From Bacillus sp. NTK034 (lineage in GTDB: Bacteria; Bacillota; Bacilli; Bacillales; Cytobacillaceae), in assembly GCF_017303275.1 (NCBI RefSeq), contig NZ_JAFKOJ010000002.1, positions 248,001-312,000 of the forward strand: DNA of 64,000 bases, in the 5' to 3' direction. Under the pieces are notes generated by a model. It searched no databases. It was not told the DNA's origin and saw nothing but the letters and a program-made list of their open reading frames with translations. This document shows positions 18,322 through 27,501 of this stretch, in pieces. Every line of letters begins with the position of its first letter. Positions within the stretch are counted from its first letter, which is position 1. Position numbers and translations under genes: made by a program.

Positions 18322-19465
18322 TTGTTTTCACTCCCGCAATGGAGGTAAAAAGCCCCTTAAAGTAATCTAATAGCGATTTATCTTCTTTTGCTGGATCATG
18401 CTTATAATATAAAGAGAGCTTTTTAACAGGCTGATCTTCAAAATACACTGTTGCATGACCGATGACTTCAGGCATAGTCCGGCTGTCTTCCCACTCTGAT
18501 TCAGGTTTCTGCAGCTTTATATCAATTTTAAACTTGCCTTTTTCCTCCTTTGAAACAGGGTAGTTGTAGGAATGCTTTAAATAAACTTTGCCTTTATAAT
18601 AATCTTCATCAATATCCTCTATAACTCCCTTCGGCAAGACTTCCACCATGTCATAGGTTTTAAAAGCTGTCTCATACATATTAATATGATCATTCCAGTC
18701 ATCGGGTCCGTTTAATGTTACTGCTATCAGATTTAAACTTCCTTTGGATGCTGTTGTTACTAAAGTTCTCTTCGCCCTCTTTGTATAGCCTGTTTTTCCT
18801 CCGGTGCAATACTCATATAATTCAGTCAGAAGCCTATTTTTATTTTTCCAAACCCTGTCCCAGCTTTCATTTGGATTTGGCGCTCTATGCACCTTTGTTC
18901 CAGCAATTTTTTGGTAGATCTCATTATTCATTGCATACCTGGTTAGCAATGCCATATCATACGCTGTCGAATAATGGTCTTCATGATCATCCAGACCATG
19001 GGGGTTTGCGAAATGTGTGTTTTTCATGCCAATCTCTTCAGCTTTCTTATTCATTAAAAAGCCAAATCCTTCAAGGCTTCCGCCAACATGCTCTGCGATT
19101 GCAACAGCAGAGTCATTGCCTGAACGAAGCATGAGTCCATAGACCAGATCTTCAAGCTTTATTTTTTCGCCTGCCTTTAGATAAATCGAGGAGCCTTCCG
19201 CTCTGACAGCACGGTCACTAACTTTAACCAAGTCATCCATTTTCCCGGACTCTATAGCCAGAATTGCTGTCATGATTTTTGTAATGCTTGCTATTCTCCT
19301 CACTTCATTTGCATCTTTCTGGTAAAGGATACGGCCAGAATCCTGCTCCATTAATATTGCGCTCCGGGCACTTACTGAAACAGAAGCTTCTGTCTCCTGA
19401 GGAATATACATCATCATCAACGCGGTGACCAAAACCATGGCCAGCAGCCTGCTAAACCTTTTCAT
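18314..19465 (-). CDS. dacB: Sporulation D-alanyl-D-alanine carboxypeptidase DacB (PBP5*)
   Basis: 383 residues from ATG at 19465; an upstream in-frame TTG at 19498 would contain the ribosome binding site AAAGGAG. A signal peptide covers about 1-27. Penicillin-binding motifs are SITKIMT (Ser nucleophile), SGN in LRSGNDSAVA, and KTG in GGKTGYTKRA. It trims the spore cortex peptide side chains and so controls cross-linking; with SpmAB it shapes cortex and core water content. A SigE-like promoter lies about 100 bases upstream. Confidence 0.93.
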   Translation of the reverse strand: MKRFSRLLAMVLVTALMMMYIPQETEASVSVSARSAILMEQDSGRILYQKDANEVRRIASITKIMTAILAIESGKMDDLVKVSDRAVRAEGSSIYLKAGEKIKLEDLVYGLMLRSGNDSAVAIAEHVGGSLEGFGFLMNKKAEEIGMKNTHFANPHGLDDHEDHYSTAYDMALLTRYAMNNEIYQKIAGTKVHRAPNPNESWDRVWKNKNRLLTELYEYCTGGKTGYTKRAKRTLVTTASKGSLNLIAVTLNGPDDWNDHINMYETAFKTYDMVEVLPKGVIEDIDEDYYKGKVYLKHSYNYPVSKEEKGKFKIDIKLQKPESEWEDSRTMPEVIGHATVYFEDQPVKKLSLYYKHDPAKEDKSLLDYFKGLFTSIAGVKTNG

Positions 19466-19561
19466 TGCACAAAACCCCGTCTCCTTTATGGATGTCAAAT
19501 TGAGCGAAATACATGATCTCCCCGCCAGGGAGGAGTTCCATGTTTTTCATTTATTTGTACA

Positions 19562-19589
19562 AGTTTATGCAGGACAAGTAGTGATATGA
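19562..19589 (-). promoter_or_regulatory. Candidate SigE promoter of dacB-spmAB
   Basis: Minus strand: TCATATC (19583-19589), 13 bases, CATAAACT (19562-19569). This is close to the SigE pattern (ATATT, 14 bases, CATACANT). B. subtilis dacB is known to be SigE-dependent. Confidence 0.4.
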
Positions 19590-19639
19590 CTATTAAGTTT
19601 GTCTTGTCTGGAAGCTTTGGAGGTGGCCTGTCCATCAAA

Positions 19640-19667
19640 AATAAGGGGAATACTCTTGGTACTCCCC
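19640..19667 (-). terminator. Terminator of the superoxide dismutase gene
   Basis: Minus strand: GGGGAGTAC-CAAGA-GTATTCCCC stem followed by TTATTTTTG. Confidence 0.8.
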
Positions 19668-19690
19668 CTCTTACTTATTTCTGCTCCTAT

Positions 19691-20581
19691 TTAGTACGGC
19701 TTCCATTTTAACTCAGATGCTTTTAAATACCTGTCCTCCACATCCTTCCAGTTGACAACATTCCACCAATTTTTCACATAATCTCCGCGATTATTTTTAT
19801 ATTGCAGATAATAAGCATGTTCCCATACATCTAAAACCAGCAATGGGATCGTATCCCACTGGGTTAAAAGCATATGTCTTTCCGACTGAAGTATTTCAAG
19901 TCTGCGCGCTCTTGGCGACCAGACCAGGATTGCCCAGCCTACGCCTTCTACCTGTTTGGCTGCTTCAGAGAAATGGCTTTTGAACCTTTCAAAGCTCCCA
20001 AAGTATTTGTTGATTTCTTTCAGGAGTGCCCCAGAAGGTTTTCCTCCGCCCTCAGGGCTCATATTATTCCAGAATATCGTATGCAAATAATGGCCAGATC
20101 CATGAAAGGCAAGTTCACGGGACCAGTGTTTTACCAGACTGTAATCATTATTGTCCCTGGCATTTTGAAGCATCACCTCTGCTTTGTTCAATCCATCCAC
20201 ATATGATTGATGATGCTTATCATGATGCAGCCTCATAATTTCGCCTGAAATATGCGGCTCAAGCGCATTGTAATCATAAGGGAGCGGAGGCAAAATATGC
20301 TTACCCGCAGAAATGTACGGTTCATTAATATAGATATTTCCAAGCTGCTGTCTATTAGAAAAGTAATTCTCCATATCGGAATGTAGAGCATCCACTTGTT
20401 CCTGCAGCTTTTCCAGGGCTTCTATATCGAGGGGGCCGCTTATTCCATCCATAATTCCGGTAAAATGATCCAGCCTTTGCCACAGTTCACTGTTTTGTTC
20501 AACATCCTCCGAGTCTAAAAACTCTCTTAGCTCTTTGTTCCATTTTGTAACTTCCCTGATGTAATCTTCCATTTTACTCAT
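19691..20581 (-). CDS. sodF: Fe/Mn superoxide dismutase with N-terminal extension (SodF-like)
   Basis: 296 residues from ATG at 20581; a GTG 12 bases upstream is possible. The first 95 residues are an acidic helical, possibly coiled-coil extension (EALEKLQEQVDALHSDMENY). The SOD domain starts with LPPLPYDYNALEPHISGEI. Metal ligands are visible in LHHDKHHQSY, in FHGSGHYLHTIFW, and as Asp and His in VLDVWEHAYYLQY. It disproportionates superoxide. The extended form resembles B. subtilis SodF rather than SodA. Single-gene unit with its own terminator. Confidence 0.88.
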   Translation of the reverse strand: MSKMEDYIREVTKWNKELREFLDSEDVEQNSELWQRLDHFTGIMDGISGPLDIEALEKLQEQVDALHSDMENYFSNRQQLGNIYINEPYISAGKHILPPLPYDYNALEPHISGEIMRLHHDKHHQSYVDGLNKAEVMLQNARDNNDYSLVKHWSRELAFHGSGHYLHTIFWNNMSPEGGGKPSGALLKEINKYFGSFERFKSHFSEAAKQVEGVGWAILVWSPRARRLEILQSERHMLLTQWDTIPLLVLDVWEHAYYLQYKNNRGDYVKNWWNVVNWKDVEDRYLKASELKWKPY

Positions 20582-20673
20582 ACAATCCCTCACTCACTTC
20601 TTTTTATAGCTCACTTTCTATTTGTATGAGTGGAAGTTTGTACGTTTTCCAAAGAACCAGGAATTCTTCACAC

Positions 20674-20702
20674 AAAAAAAAGAACAGCTTCCAGCTGTTC
20701 TT
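20674..20702 (-). terminator. Terminator of ypuI
   Basis: Minus strand: AAGAACAGCT-TCC-AGCTGTTCTT followed by a run of T. Confidence 0.88.
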
Positions 20703-20710
20703 CAACATTC

Positions 20711-21199
20711 CTATTTTGATTGAATCATTTTTGTCCGGTAATCAGTTTCGTAATATTCAAGTTCCTCCCGAATCCTTTGGAATTCTCCTTCCAGCTGCCT
20801 GAACATTGTTTTTAAGCTGTCGGGAACTTCCTCATGGAATTGGATTGAGTTTTTTCCAGTATATGCTGAACGGCTATTCTCAAACCAGGCATCATTTTTC
20901 GGAGAGAAAAACTCTTCAATGCATTGATGGTAAATCCTATATAATGTCTTTTCGGCAGCCCCCTTTTGGAAGGGTTCGCTTTTTAAAATGATCTTGCAGG
21001 TATCAAGCCCTTCTTCACAATAAACCAGCAGTTTTCTGACATGTGAAAGAATGCTTTTATAATAATTCACATTTCCCTGTTTTTCTGTTTCAAGATCTTT
21101 AATCGTTGTATTATTTAAGAAATCTTCAAAAGCGGCAACGCTATTACCGAGGAAATTTTTCACATCTTCCATTTGTGATTTAACGATTGAATTCCCCAT
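20711..21199 (-). CDS. ypuI: Conserved protein YpuI (DUF3907 family)
   Basis: 162 residues, soluble and probably helical, with no membrane segment and no recognisable catalytic motif. The start MGNSIVKSQMEDVKNFLG and the context next to dacB and scpAB fit B. subtilis YpuI. GGGGGTG lies upstream of the ATG. Function unknown. It sits between the superoxide dismutase gene and an orphan gene, and has its own terminator. Confidence 0.78.
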   Translation of the reverse strand: MGNSIVKSQMEDVKNFLGNSVAAFEDFLNNTTIKDLETEKQGNVNYYKSILSHVRKLLVYCEEGLDTCKIILKSEPFQKGAAEKTLYRIYHQCIEEFFSPKNDAWFENSRSAYTGKNSIQFHEEVPDSLKTMFRQLEGEFQRIREELEYYETDYRTKMIQSK

Positions 21200-21230
21200 C
21201 CATTACACCCCCGTATTTATACACTGGCTA

Positions 21231-21650
21231 TTACTGCGGTTGAACAATAAAATCTAAAGGTGATCGCAGGTCAAAGGATTTTTTATTCTCCAGCGCTTCA
21301 AAAATGGAGGGAAGCCTGGAAAAGTCCAGATCCTGAAAATAGGATGCAAAATCAGCCTTTGAGTTTAGATAAATTCGTTTGCGATGCCTAAAACCCGGGT
21401 TCTTTAATAAACATGAAAGAGCAACAAGATCCTTGAACTGCACCTCTCTCGTACCAGCAATGAAGACTGGATTCTGTTCATAGGGTGTGAACTCATTCAT
21501 GGATTCATCAAAGAAACGGACATATAAAACATGAAAAGTTTTCTCCTGCCCATCTTCTTCGAACACAATCTCGCTTCTGTTAAAAAAGTCCTCCGAAGTG
21601 TTCGGCTTTTCTTTTTCAAGCTCGTATCCCCTGCAATGTTTAATCAGCAA
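21231..21650 (-). CDS. Hypothetical soluble protein between scpB and ypuI
   Basis: 139 residues from a TTG start at 21650 with AGGAGG 7 bases upstream. The sequence is hydrophilic with mixed alpha/beta character (EKTFHVLYVRFFDESMNEF, RHRKRIYLNSKADFASYF). No signal peptide, membrane helix or known motif was seen. It is not present at this position in B. subtilis, where scpB is followed by ypuI. It lies on the same strand as its neighbours with short gaps, so it may be co-transcribed. I do not recognise a family. Confidence 0.68.
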   Translation of the reverse strand: MLIKHCRGYELEKEKPNTSEDFFNRSEIVFEEDGQEKTFHVLYVRFFDESMNEFTPYEQNPVFIAGTREVQFKDLVALSCLLKNPGFRHRKRIYLNSKADFASYFQDLDFSRLPSIFEALENKKSFDLRSPLDFIVQPQ

Positions 21651-21748
21651 GCAAAACCCTCCTATTTCCCCCGATGGTTTTAAGTTAATATGTATAGGAA
21701 AAATATAAATCTATTTTACCACACATCCTTTGTAATGTGTCAGAAAAC

Positions 21749-22336
21749 TCAAGAATCTAGCTCCTGGAATTTCTCAAAGAATAAATCTGCTTCTTCCTGG
21801 AATGAATCCTCTTCTTCACTAATCTTATCCGGCAGCGGCGGAAGCTCTTCTATGCTTTTAAGGCCAAAATAATCAAGAAACTCTTTAGTCGTTCCATACA
21901 GGTAGGCTCTCCCTGTTCCTTCTGCCCGTCCAACTTCTTTAATCAGTGCTTTTGCGGATAATGTCTGAAGAGGCCTCTCTGTCTTGACTCCTCTTATCTC
22001 TTCAACCTCTGTCCTTGTAATAGGCTGTCTGTATGCGATGATTGCAAGTGTCTCGAGTGCCGCCTGAGATAAGGAGGCGGAAGATGGAGATTCTACCAGC
22101 TTTTTTAAATATGGAGAAAACTCTTTTTTCGTAACAAGCTGAATAGTCCCCGCCAGTTCAACCGCCATAATTCCGCGGCTGCTATTGCTATAGTCTTCAA
22201 TAAGGCTGTCCATGATTTCACGGGCCTGAAGTTCTTCCACCTCCAGAACATGGGCAATTTGCTTTAGGGATAATCCTTCATCACCAGCAGCAAACAGAAG
22301 GCTTTCAGCAATTCCCTTCCAATTAATAAACTCCAT
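21749..22336 (-). CDS. scpB: Segregation and condensation protein ScpB
   Basis: 195 residues made of two winged-helix domains (about 8-85 and 95-165); [28 protein letters not shown] is the family signature in the second domain. It forms the SMC-ScpA-ScpB condensin that organises and segregates the chromosome. The acidic C-terminal tail ([20 protein letters not shown]) is typical. It begins 1 base after the scpA stop. Confidence 0.95.
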   Translation of the reverse strand: MEFINWKGIAESLLFAAGDEGLSLKQIAHVLEVEELQAREIMDSLIEDYSNSSRGIMAVELAGTIQLVTKKEFSPYLKKLVESPSSASLSQAALETLAIIAYRQPITRTEVEEIRGVKTERPLQTLSAKALIKEVGRAEGTGRAYLYGTTKEFLDYFGLKSIEELPPLPDKISEEEDSFQEEADLFFEKFQELDS

Positions 22337-22337
22337 C

Positions 22338-23099
22338 TTATTTTTCTCCTTCCATGGAAGCTACAAAGATATCCGAGAAGTTTTTGTCCTGCTCGACCAG
22401 TATTTCTTTACGCTTGATTAACTCAAGTACCGCCAAGAAAGTTACCACTATATGTTCTCTGTCTGATATTGGAAAAAGGTCGGTAAATTTTTTCCTGCCC
22501 TTAAAATTCCTTAACTGGTCCACAATTTCAGACATCCGCTTCTCTATGGGAATCTCCTGGCGGGCAACCTTCGCAGAAAGCGGCCTTTGCAGTTTCTTCC
22601 TTCTTAATAACTTTTGCAGAGCGCCAAGCATATCATAAAGACTTACATTCAAATCAGCTTTTTCCTGCTGTGAATCATTTACATATTCCGAAAGGTCTGC
22701 AGGCGGCTTTGTGTACATTAAACTTCTATCCTGTTCCCGCTCCTTAAGCTCTTCTGCAGCTTCCTTATATTTACGGTATTCAATCAGCCGCTCTACAAGT
22801 TCATCCCTTGGATCTTCTTCCATTTCCATTCCAAATTCATCTTCCAGCTCTTCCTCATCATGCTTGGGCAGCAGCATTTTGCTTTTAATTGCCAGCAATG
22901 TAGCTGCCATTACAAGATATTCGCTTGCTACGTCAAGCTGAAGCTCCTTCATTGTATGTATATAAATGAGGTATTGCTCGGTGATTTCTGATACAGGAAT
23001 GTCATAGATATCGATTTCAAGCCGATTGATAAGATGTAGAAGAAGATCCAGCGGCCCTTCGAACGCATCTATTTTTACATTATAATGATCATATTGCAT
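22338..23099 (-). CDS. scpA: Segregation and condensation protein ScpA (kleisin)
   Basis: 253 residues. The kleisin N-terminal signature is [26 protein letters not shown], which contacts the SMC neck. The middle is acidic ([19 protein letters not shown]), and a C-terminal winged helix ([17 protein letters not shown]) binds the SMC head. ScpA bridges SMC heads with ScpB. The gene is immediately upstream of scpB and no other gene lies between them. Confidence 0.95.
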   Translation of the reverse strand: MQYDHYNVKIDAFEGPLDLLLHLINRLEIDIYDIPVSEITEQYLIYIHTMKELQLDVASEYLVMAATLLAIKSKMLLPKHDEEELEDEFGMEMEEDPRDELVERLIEYRKYKEAAEELKEREQDRSLMYTKPPADLSEYVNDSQQEKADLNVSLYDMLGALQKLLRRKKLQRPLSAKVARQEIPIEKRMSEIVDQLRNFKGRKKFTDLFPISDREHIVVTFLAVLELIKRKEILVEQDKNFSDIFVASMEGEK

Positions 23100-23270
23100 A
23101 AATACCCACCAAATTTTCCTAATATAAATTTCCCTTAAACGCCAAAATACTATATCTAGTATAGATTATTCATTAGTGTTATCCAATAGAAAAATAACCC
23201 TGATGCCCGTTATGCCCGCAAATTCAATTTCGAACTTTTTGATGCGCCCAATCATTCAGGCAATTGACTA

Positions 23271-23279
23271 CATACGATG
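23271..23279 (+). promoter_or_regulatory. Possible sporulation -10 element before the YjcZ gene
   Basis: CATACGATG lies about 20 bases upstream of the ribosome binding site. It resembles the -10 element shared by SigE and SigK promoters (CATA). No convincing -35 element was found, so this is weak. Confidence 0.3.
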
Positions 23280-23310
23280 TATAGAAATAAAGACACAGGA
23301 GGTATTTTAT

Positions 23311-23409
23311 ATGTCTAATGCTGGATTTGGAGATTGCGGAAAAGGGTTTGCTTTAATTGTTGTGCTGTTCATCCTATTAATTATTGTAGGAGCTTCCTGT
23401 TGCTTCTAA
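23311..23409 (+). CDS. YjcZ-family small sporulation membrane peptide
   Basis: 32 residues with AGGAGGT at 23297-23303. A polar head with Gly and Cys (MSNAGFGDCGKG) is followed by a hydrophobic helix FALIVVLFILLIIVGA and CCF at the end. This matches the YjcZ/SscA-type family of very short spore-associated hydrophobic peptides common in Bacillaceae. The function is unknown or structural in spore assembly. It stands alone between scpA and ypuF, in the opposite direction to scpA, and is followed by a hairpin and a terminator. Confidence 0.85.
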   Translation: MSNAGFGDCGKGFALIVVLFILLIIVGASCCF

Positions 23410-23529
23410 ATTGTTGCGTTTAATACAGCAAATAAGGCTCTTTGCTTGCTGGTCCTGAAAAAAGATGGCATCTCAGAGACCAGCCAGCAGCGCCCAAATA
23501 TAAGTGTTCAAATGCATCCCCTGTAAAAG

Positions 23530-23557
23530 CCCGGTCTTATCGCCGGGTTTTTATTTT
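23530..23557 (+). terminator. Terminator after the YjcZ gene
   Basis: CCCGG-TCTTATCG-CCGGG stem followed by TTTTTATTTTT. A further inverted repeat (GCTGGTC / ACCAGC) lies at about 23438-23482. Confidence 0.75.
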
Positions 23558-23613
23558 TCTGATAACCGTTTCCCTATGTTAAAATAAAGAAAGAATTGTC
23601 AAGGAGTGAAAGT

Positions 23614-24135
23614 ATGTATCCTGATGAATATATCGAATTCATGGTCCATTTTCATGGTGACCGTGATTATTTTGAATGTCACGAAATACTGGAGGAATAC
23701 TGGAAGAATACGGATCGAAACAATAAGAGTTCTACATGGGTCGGATTAATTCTCATGGCAGTTTCTTTTTATCATCATCGCAGAGAAAATTTTAATGGTG
23801 CCGAACGCACTCTCCGCAAAGGAATCGGCATATTGGAGTGCAGCCCTGCAGATTTGACGGCACTGGGACTTAATGCAGATCATTTGATGAAAGACCTTAA
23901 GGAAAGGCTCGACCTGATACAAAAAGGCGGGAAGTACACGAGCGTTAATTTGCCAATTACAGACAACTTGCTTAAGGAAAAATGCATGAATATTTGCTCC
24001 TCCAAGGGAATTGCCTGGTGCTCTGACAGCATTCTGCTGGATAAAGAAATTGTTCACCGTCATAAAAGAAGAGATAGAACCATGGTCATTAAAGAGAGAC
24101 TTGATGCCCTGAATCAGAAAAAAAGGCAGGAATAA
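23614..24135 (+). CDS. ypuF: DUF309-domain protein (YpuF-like)
   Basis: 173 residues from ATG at 23614 with AAGGAG at 23601-23606; a TTG at 23596 lies upstream of that site. The DUF309 signature is present: the start YPDEYIEFMVHFHGDRDYFECHEILEEYWK has conserved His and Glu residues, followed by HHRRENFNGAERTLRKGIGILE. DUF309 proteins are small helical bundles of unknown function with possible metal-binding His/Glu pairs. It lies next to scpA as in B. subtilis. The coding end runs into its own terminator. Confidence 0.85.
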   Translation: MYPDEYIEFMVHFHGDRDYFECHEILEEYWKNTDRNNKSSTWVGLILMAVSFYHHRRENFNGAERTLRKGIGILECSPADLTALGLNADHLMKDLKERLDLIQKGGKYTSVNLPITDNLLKEKCMNICSSKGIAWCSDSILLDKEIVHRHKRRDRTMVIKERLDALNQKKRQE

Positions 24136-24155
24136 TGATTATTCGCTGCCTTTTT
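24120..24155 (+). terminator. Terminator of ypuF
   Basis: AAAAAGGCAG ... CTGCCTTTTT with a 16-base loop. The ypuF stop codon lies in the loop. Confidence 0.75.
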
Positions 24156-24190
24156 CAATGTATGATATTGTATTATTTTGAACCTCAATA

Positions 24191-24262
24191 AGTGACCAGC
24201 TCCGTCTCCTGACCTCTCGAGATCAAAAGATTGTCGGGGGTGGCAAGGCGCTTCCTCTTTTC

Positions 24263-24265
<3 letters not shown>
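24191..24265 (-). repeat. Dispersed palindromic repeat, copy B (short)
   Basis: The right half, TGTCGGGGGTGGCAAGGCGC then TTCCTCTTTTCTTA, matches the right end of copies A and D. The left part (GACCAGCTCCGTCTCCTGAC) is a diverged version. On the minus strand the element begins exactly with the TAA stop codon of ribT, which is part of the repeat. Confidence 0.7.
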
Positions 24266-24775
<510 letters not shown>

Positions 24776-24862
24776 CTAAACTATAAAAAACCAGTAAACC
24801 AGTCCCCATCCGATGCTTAACACAAGCAATAAAATAAAAAGAAGCCAATTGCTTTTTTTCAT
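24776..24862 (-). CDS. Candidate 28-residue hydrophobic membrane peptide
   Basis: ATG at 24862 to TAG at 24776. The peptide starts MKKSNW, followed by one membrane helix (LLFILLLVLSIGWGLVYWFF). AAGGA lies 3 bases before the ATG, a short spacing, and GGGGG lies further upstream. It resembles the many single-helix microproteins of Bacillaceae but I recognise no family. The positively charged head with a continuous helix supports a real gene; the short length means chance cannot be excluded. Confidence 0.42.
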   Translation of the reverse strand: MKKSNWLLFILLLVLSIGWGLVYWFFIV

Positions 24863-25101
24863 GATTCCTTACTGCCCCCATTTATATATAAATCCTGAGA
24901 CTTACAAACTATCATTCATTTTACACTATTCTTTCTGATAATTCCATTCTGCTTGCTGAAATAGGCATTTTGAGCTAATGTTTCATTTATAGAAGAATTG
25001 AAACTTTTTCGCATAAGAATCGTCTATTTACAGGAAGCCGGTATGAATAAGGCAGACTTATCCTACAAGGCTTACCTAATTTTACACCGGGAGGAAACCG
25101 C

Positions 25102-25971
25102 ATGAAATGGAATAAAATACTTGCGCTGTTCATGATTTCACTATTATTTATTATGCCGATACAGGCATTTGCCGATATGGCAGAAGGTGATGTAATTGTC
25201 ACTCTAGGAGAGAATCTTTCAGAAGAACAAAAAAATATGCTTCTTGCTGAAATGAAAGCTCCGAAAGATGCGACAATCATTACTGTTTCAAATGAAGAAG
25301 AACATAAATATCTTGGCAATTATATCTCTAAAGCTTTAATAGGCACCAGAGCGATATCTTCTTCAGCCGTCACAATAGCAAAACAAGGCTCCGGACTTGA
25401 AGTTGAAACAAAGAATATCAACTGGGTTACTGATGAAATGTATATTAATGCTTTGATTACTGCAGGTGTAAAAGATGCGAAAATCTATATAACAGCTCCT
25501 GCGAATGTTTCCGGAACAGCTGCCTTAACAGGCATCATCAAGGCATATGAAATCTCAGCCGAAAAAACAATTCCTGAAGATGTCAAACAGGCAGCCAATG
25601 AAGAAATGGTTGAAACAGCAAAGCTTGGCGATTCGGTCGGAAACGAGAATGCTGCTGCTTTGATTGCCAAAATTAAAGAGGAAATTGCCAAAAACTCACC
25701 TGAAACCGATGCAGAACTAAGAACCATTATTGAAAATGCCGCAAAAGAACTTGGCATCACTCTGACTGAACAGGAGACTTTAAGCTTAATAGATTTATTC
25801 AATAAGCTGAAAGAGCTTGATATAGACTGGAATCAGGTCGGCGAGCAGCTTAACCAGGCTAAAGACAAAATTTCCAAATATCTTGAAAGTGAGGAAGGCC
25901 AAGGGTTTTTAGAAAGTTTAAAGCGTTTTTTTGTGAGTGTAATAGACGCTGTTAAAGCCATCTTTTCTTAA
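25102..25971 (+). CDS. ypuA: Secreted DUF1002-domain protein (YpuA-like)
   Basis: 289 residues. The signal peptide is at residues 1-25 (LALFMISLLFIMPIQAFA). DUF1002 follows, with DVIVTLGENLSEEQKNMLL near the start and a central VTIAKQGSGLEVETKNINWV. The C-terminal half is helical and Glu/Lys-rich. No catalytic motif is known for the family; it is an exported conserved protein of Firmicutes. GGGAGG precedes the ATG. It converges on lysA and shares a bidirectional terminator with it. Confidence 0.87.
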   Translation: MKWNKILALFMISLLFIMPIQAFADMAEGDVIVTLGENLSEEQKNMLLAEMKAPKDATIITVSNEEEHKYLGNYISKALIGTRAISSSAVTIAKQGSGLEVETKNINWVTDEMYINALITAGVKDAKIYITAPANVSGTAALTGIIKAYEISAEKTIPEDVKQAANEEMVETAKLGDSVGNENAAALIAKIKEEIAKNSPETDAELRTIIENAAKELGITLTEQETLSLIDLFNKLKELDIDWNQVGEQLNQAKDKISKYLESEEGQGFLESLKRFFVSVIDAVKAIFS

Positions 25972-26007
25972 AAAATTAAGCTGCCTTGGCGGGCAGCTTA
26001 ATTTTTT
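25970..26007. terminator. Bidirectional terminator between ypuA and lysA
   Basis: AAAAAATTAAGCTGCC / GGCAGCTTAATTTTTT, a perfect 16-bp inverted repeat with a short loop, serving both convergent genes. Confidence 0.9.
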
Positions 26008-27317
26008 ATTTTTTCATTTATCGGCAGATCTAATCTTAAAATGTCCTCGTATGTTTCTCTTTTAACAACCAGCTTAGCCTCTCCATTTTCAATAAAAACT
26101 ACAGGCGGCCTTGGGATTCGGTTATAGTTGTTTGCCATGGAATAACCATATGCGCCGGTACAGAAAACGGCCAGGAGGTCTTGATCCCCTGCTTTTGGAA
26201 GCGGCAAATCCCAAATAAGCATATCGCCTGATTCACAGCATTTACCTGCAATTGATACCGTCTCTTCCGGTTTATCCAATACCCGGTTTGCCAATACTGC
26301 TTCATACTTAGCCTGATAAAGAGCCGGCCTGATATTGTCACTCATGCCGCCGTCCACAGCCAGATAATTTCTTACATTTGGAACCTCTTTTCGTGATCCC
26401 GTTTGGTATAAAGTTGTCCCTGCATCTCCCACAAGTGACCGGCCCGGCTCAATCCAAATTTCCGGCATCTTCATTGAATAGTGTTCAGCCTGTTTCTTAA
26501 CTTCCCCAATGATTTCTTCAACATATTGAGATGCGTGAATCGGATCATCATCTTCTGTATAGCGGATTCCAAAACCTCCGCCTAAGTTAAGCACTTTAGG
26601 TTCATAAGCATGCTTTTCTTTCCATTCTGCCATCTTTTCAAAAATTTTCTTGGCAGCCAAAATGAACCCTGTTGTATCGAAAATCTGAGAACCAATATGG
26701 CAATGAAGTCCAAGCGTTTCGATCCAGCTTGAATTAAGCGCTTTAAGTAAAGCCGTTTCCGCCTGTCCATTCTGAAGGTCAAACCCAAATTTTGAATCTT
26801 CCTGGCCAGTCAAGATATAATCGTGGGTATGTGCTTCAATTCCAGGTGTAACCCTCAGTAAAATTTTTGTCCTGGCTGCAAGTGATTCACAAAGCTCTTC
26901 TAATAATTCCAGCTCATGAAAATTATCGACAACAATACAGCCGACATGATTTTTAAGAGCCATTTCCAATTCTTCTCTGCTTTTATTGTTCCCGTGAAAA
27001 TGAATTCTTTCAGATGGAAAATCTGCTGCAAGAGCTGTGTATAACTCACCCCCTGAAACTACATCCAAAGAAAGACCTTCTTGATCAACAAGCTGAACCA
27101 TCGCCACGGTAGAAAAAGCTTTGCTAGCATATGCCACTTGTGCTTTTATTCCAAGCTTATCAAAAGTCTGCTTAAATCCCCTTGCCCTTTCTCTTATTAA
27201 TGCCACATCATATACATATAAAGGTGTTCCAAATTGACCGGCAAGATCGACTGTGTCCATACCGCCAATTTCAAGATGCCCTTTTTCATTTACCTTCATT
27301 GTGCCGTGAAAAAACAT
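25998..27317 (-). CDS. lysA: Diaminopimelate decarboxylase
   Basis: 439 residues. PLP-binding Lys in VAYASKAFST near residue 66; substrate and phosphate motifs in LGLHCHIGSQI, LNLGGGFGIRY and CCESGD (catalytic Cys) near 360. It converts meso-diaminopimelate to L-lysine, the last step of lysine synthesis. It lies directly downstream of spoVAF, as in B. subtilis, but separated by a terminator and about 180 bases. No lysine riboswitch was recognised in that gap. Confidence 0.96.
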   Translation of the reverse strand: MFFHGTMKVNEKGHLEIGGMDTVDLAGQFGTPLYVYDVALIRERARGFKQTFDKLGIKAQVAYASKAFSTVAMVQLVDQEGLSLDVVSGGELYTALAADFPSERIHFHGNNKSREELEMALKNHVGCIVVDNFHELELLEELCESLAARTKILLRVTPGIEAHTHDYILTGQEDSKFGFDLQNGQAETALLKALNSSWIETLGLHCHIGSQIFDTTGFILAAKKIFEKMAEWKEKHAYEPKVLNLGGGFGIRYTEDDDPIHASQYVEEIIGEVKKQAEHYSMKMPEIWIEPGRSLVGDAGTTLYQTGSRKEVPNVRNYLAVDGGMSDNIRPALYQAKYEAVLANRVLDKPEETVSIAGKCCESGDMLIWDLPLPKAGDQDLLAVFCTGAYGYSMANNYNRIPRPPVVFIENGEAKLVVKRETYEDILRLDLPINEKIKN

Positions 27318-27390
27318 GGTTCCCCCTCTTCCTTTTTCCGCAGGAGCCAGGCCAGGTGCCCCTGCCCCCGAGATTAATCAGTATGAAAGA

Positions 27391-27420
27391 AATAGACAGC
27401 TGCGTAAGAGACTGTCTATT
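27391..27420 (-). terminator. Terminator of the spoVA operon
   Basis: Minus strand: AATAGACAG ... CTGTCTATT with a 12-base loop, then TCTTTC. Moderate T content. Confidence 0.6.
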
Positions 27421-27501
27421 CTGTTTCCTTTAATCCTTTATTTAATTAAAAAAACTTTACCATATTTCGTGTATTTCCGCAATCGGCTTTACGCGTATTT
27501 C

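Noticed and set aside
27318-27501. Possible lysine riboswitch before lysA
   Set aside because: None of the conserved L-box segments (such as AGAGGNGC and the turn motifs) could be found; the gap holds only a terminator hairpin and a promoter-sized region.
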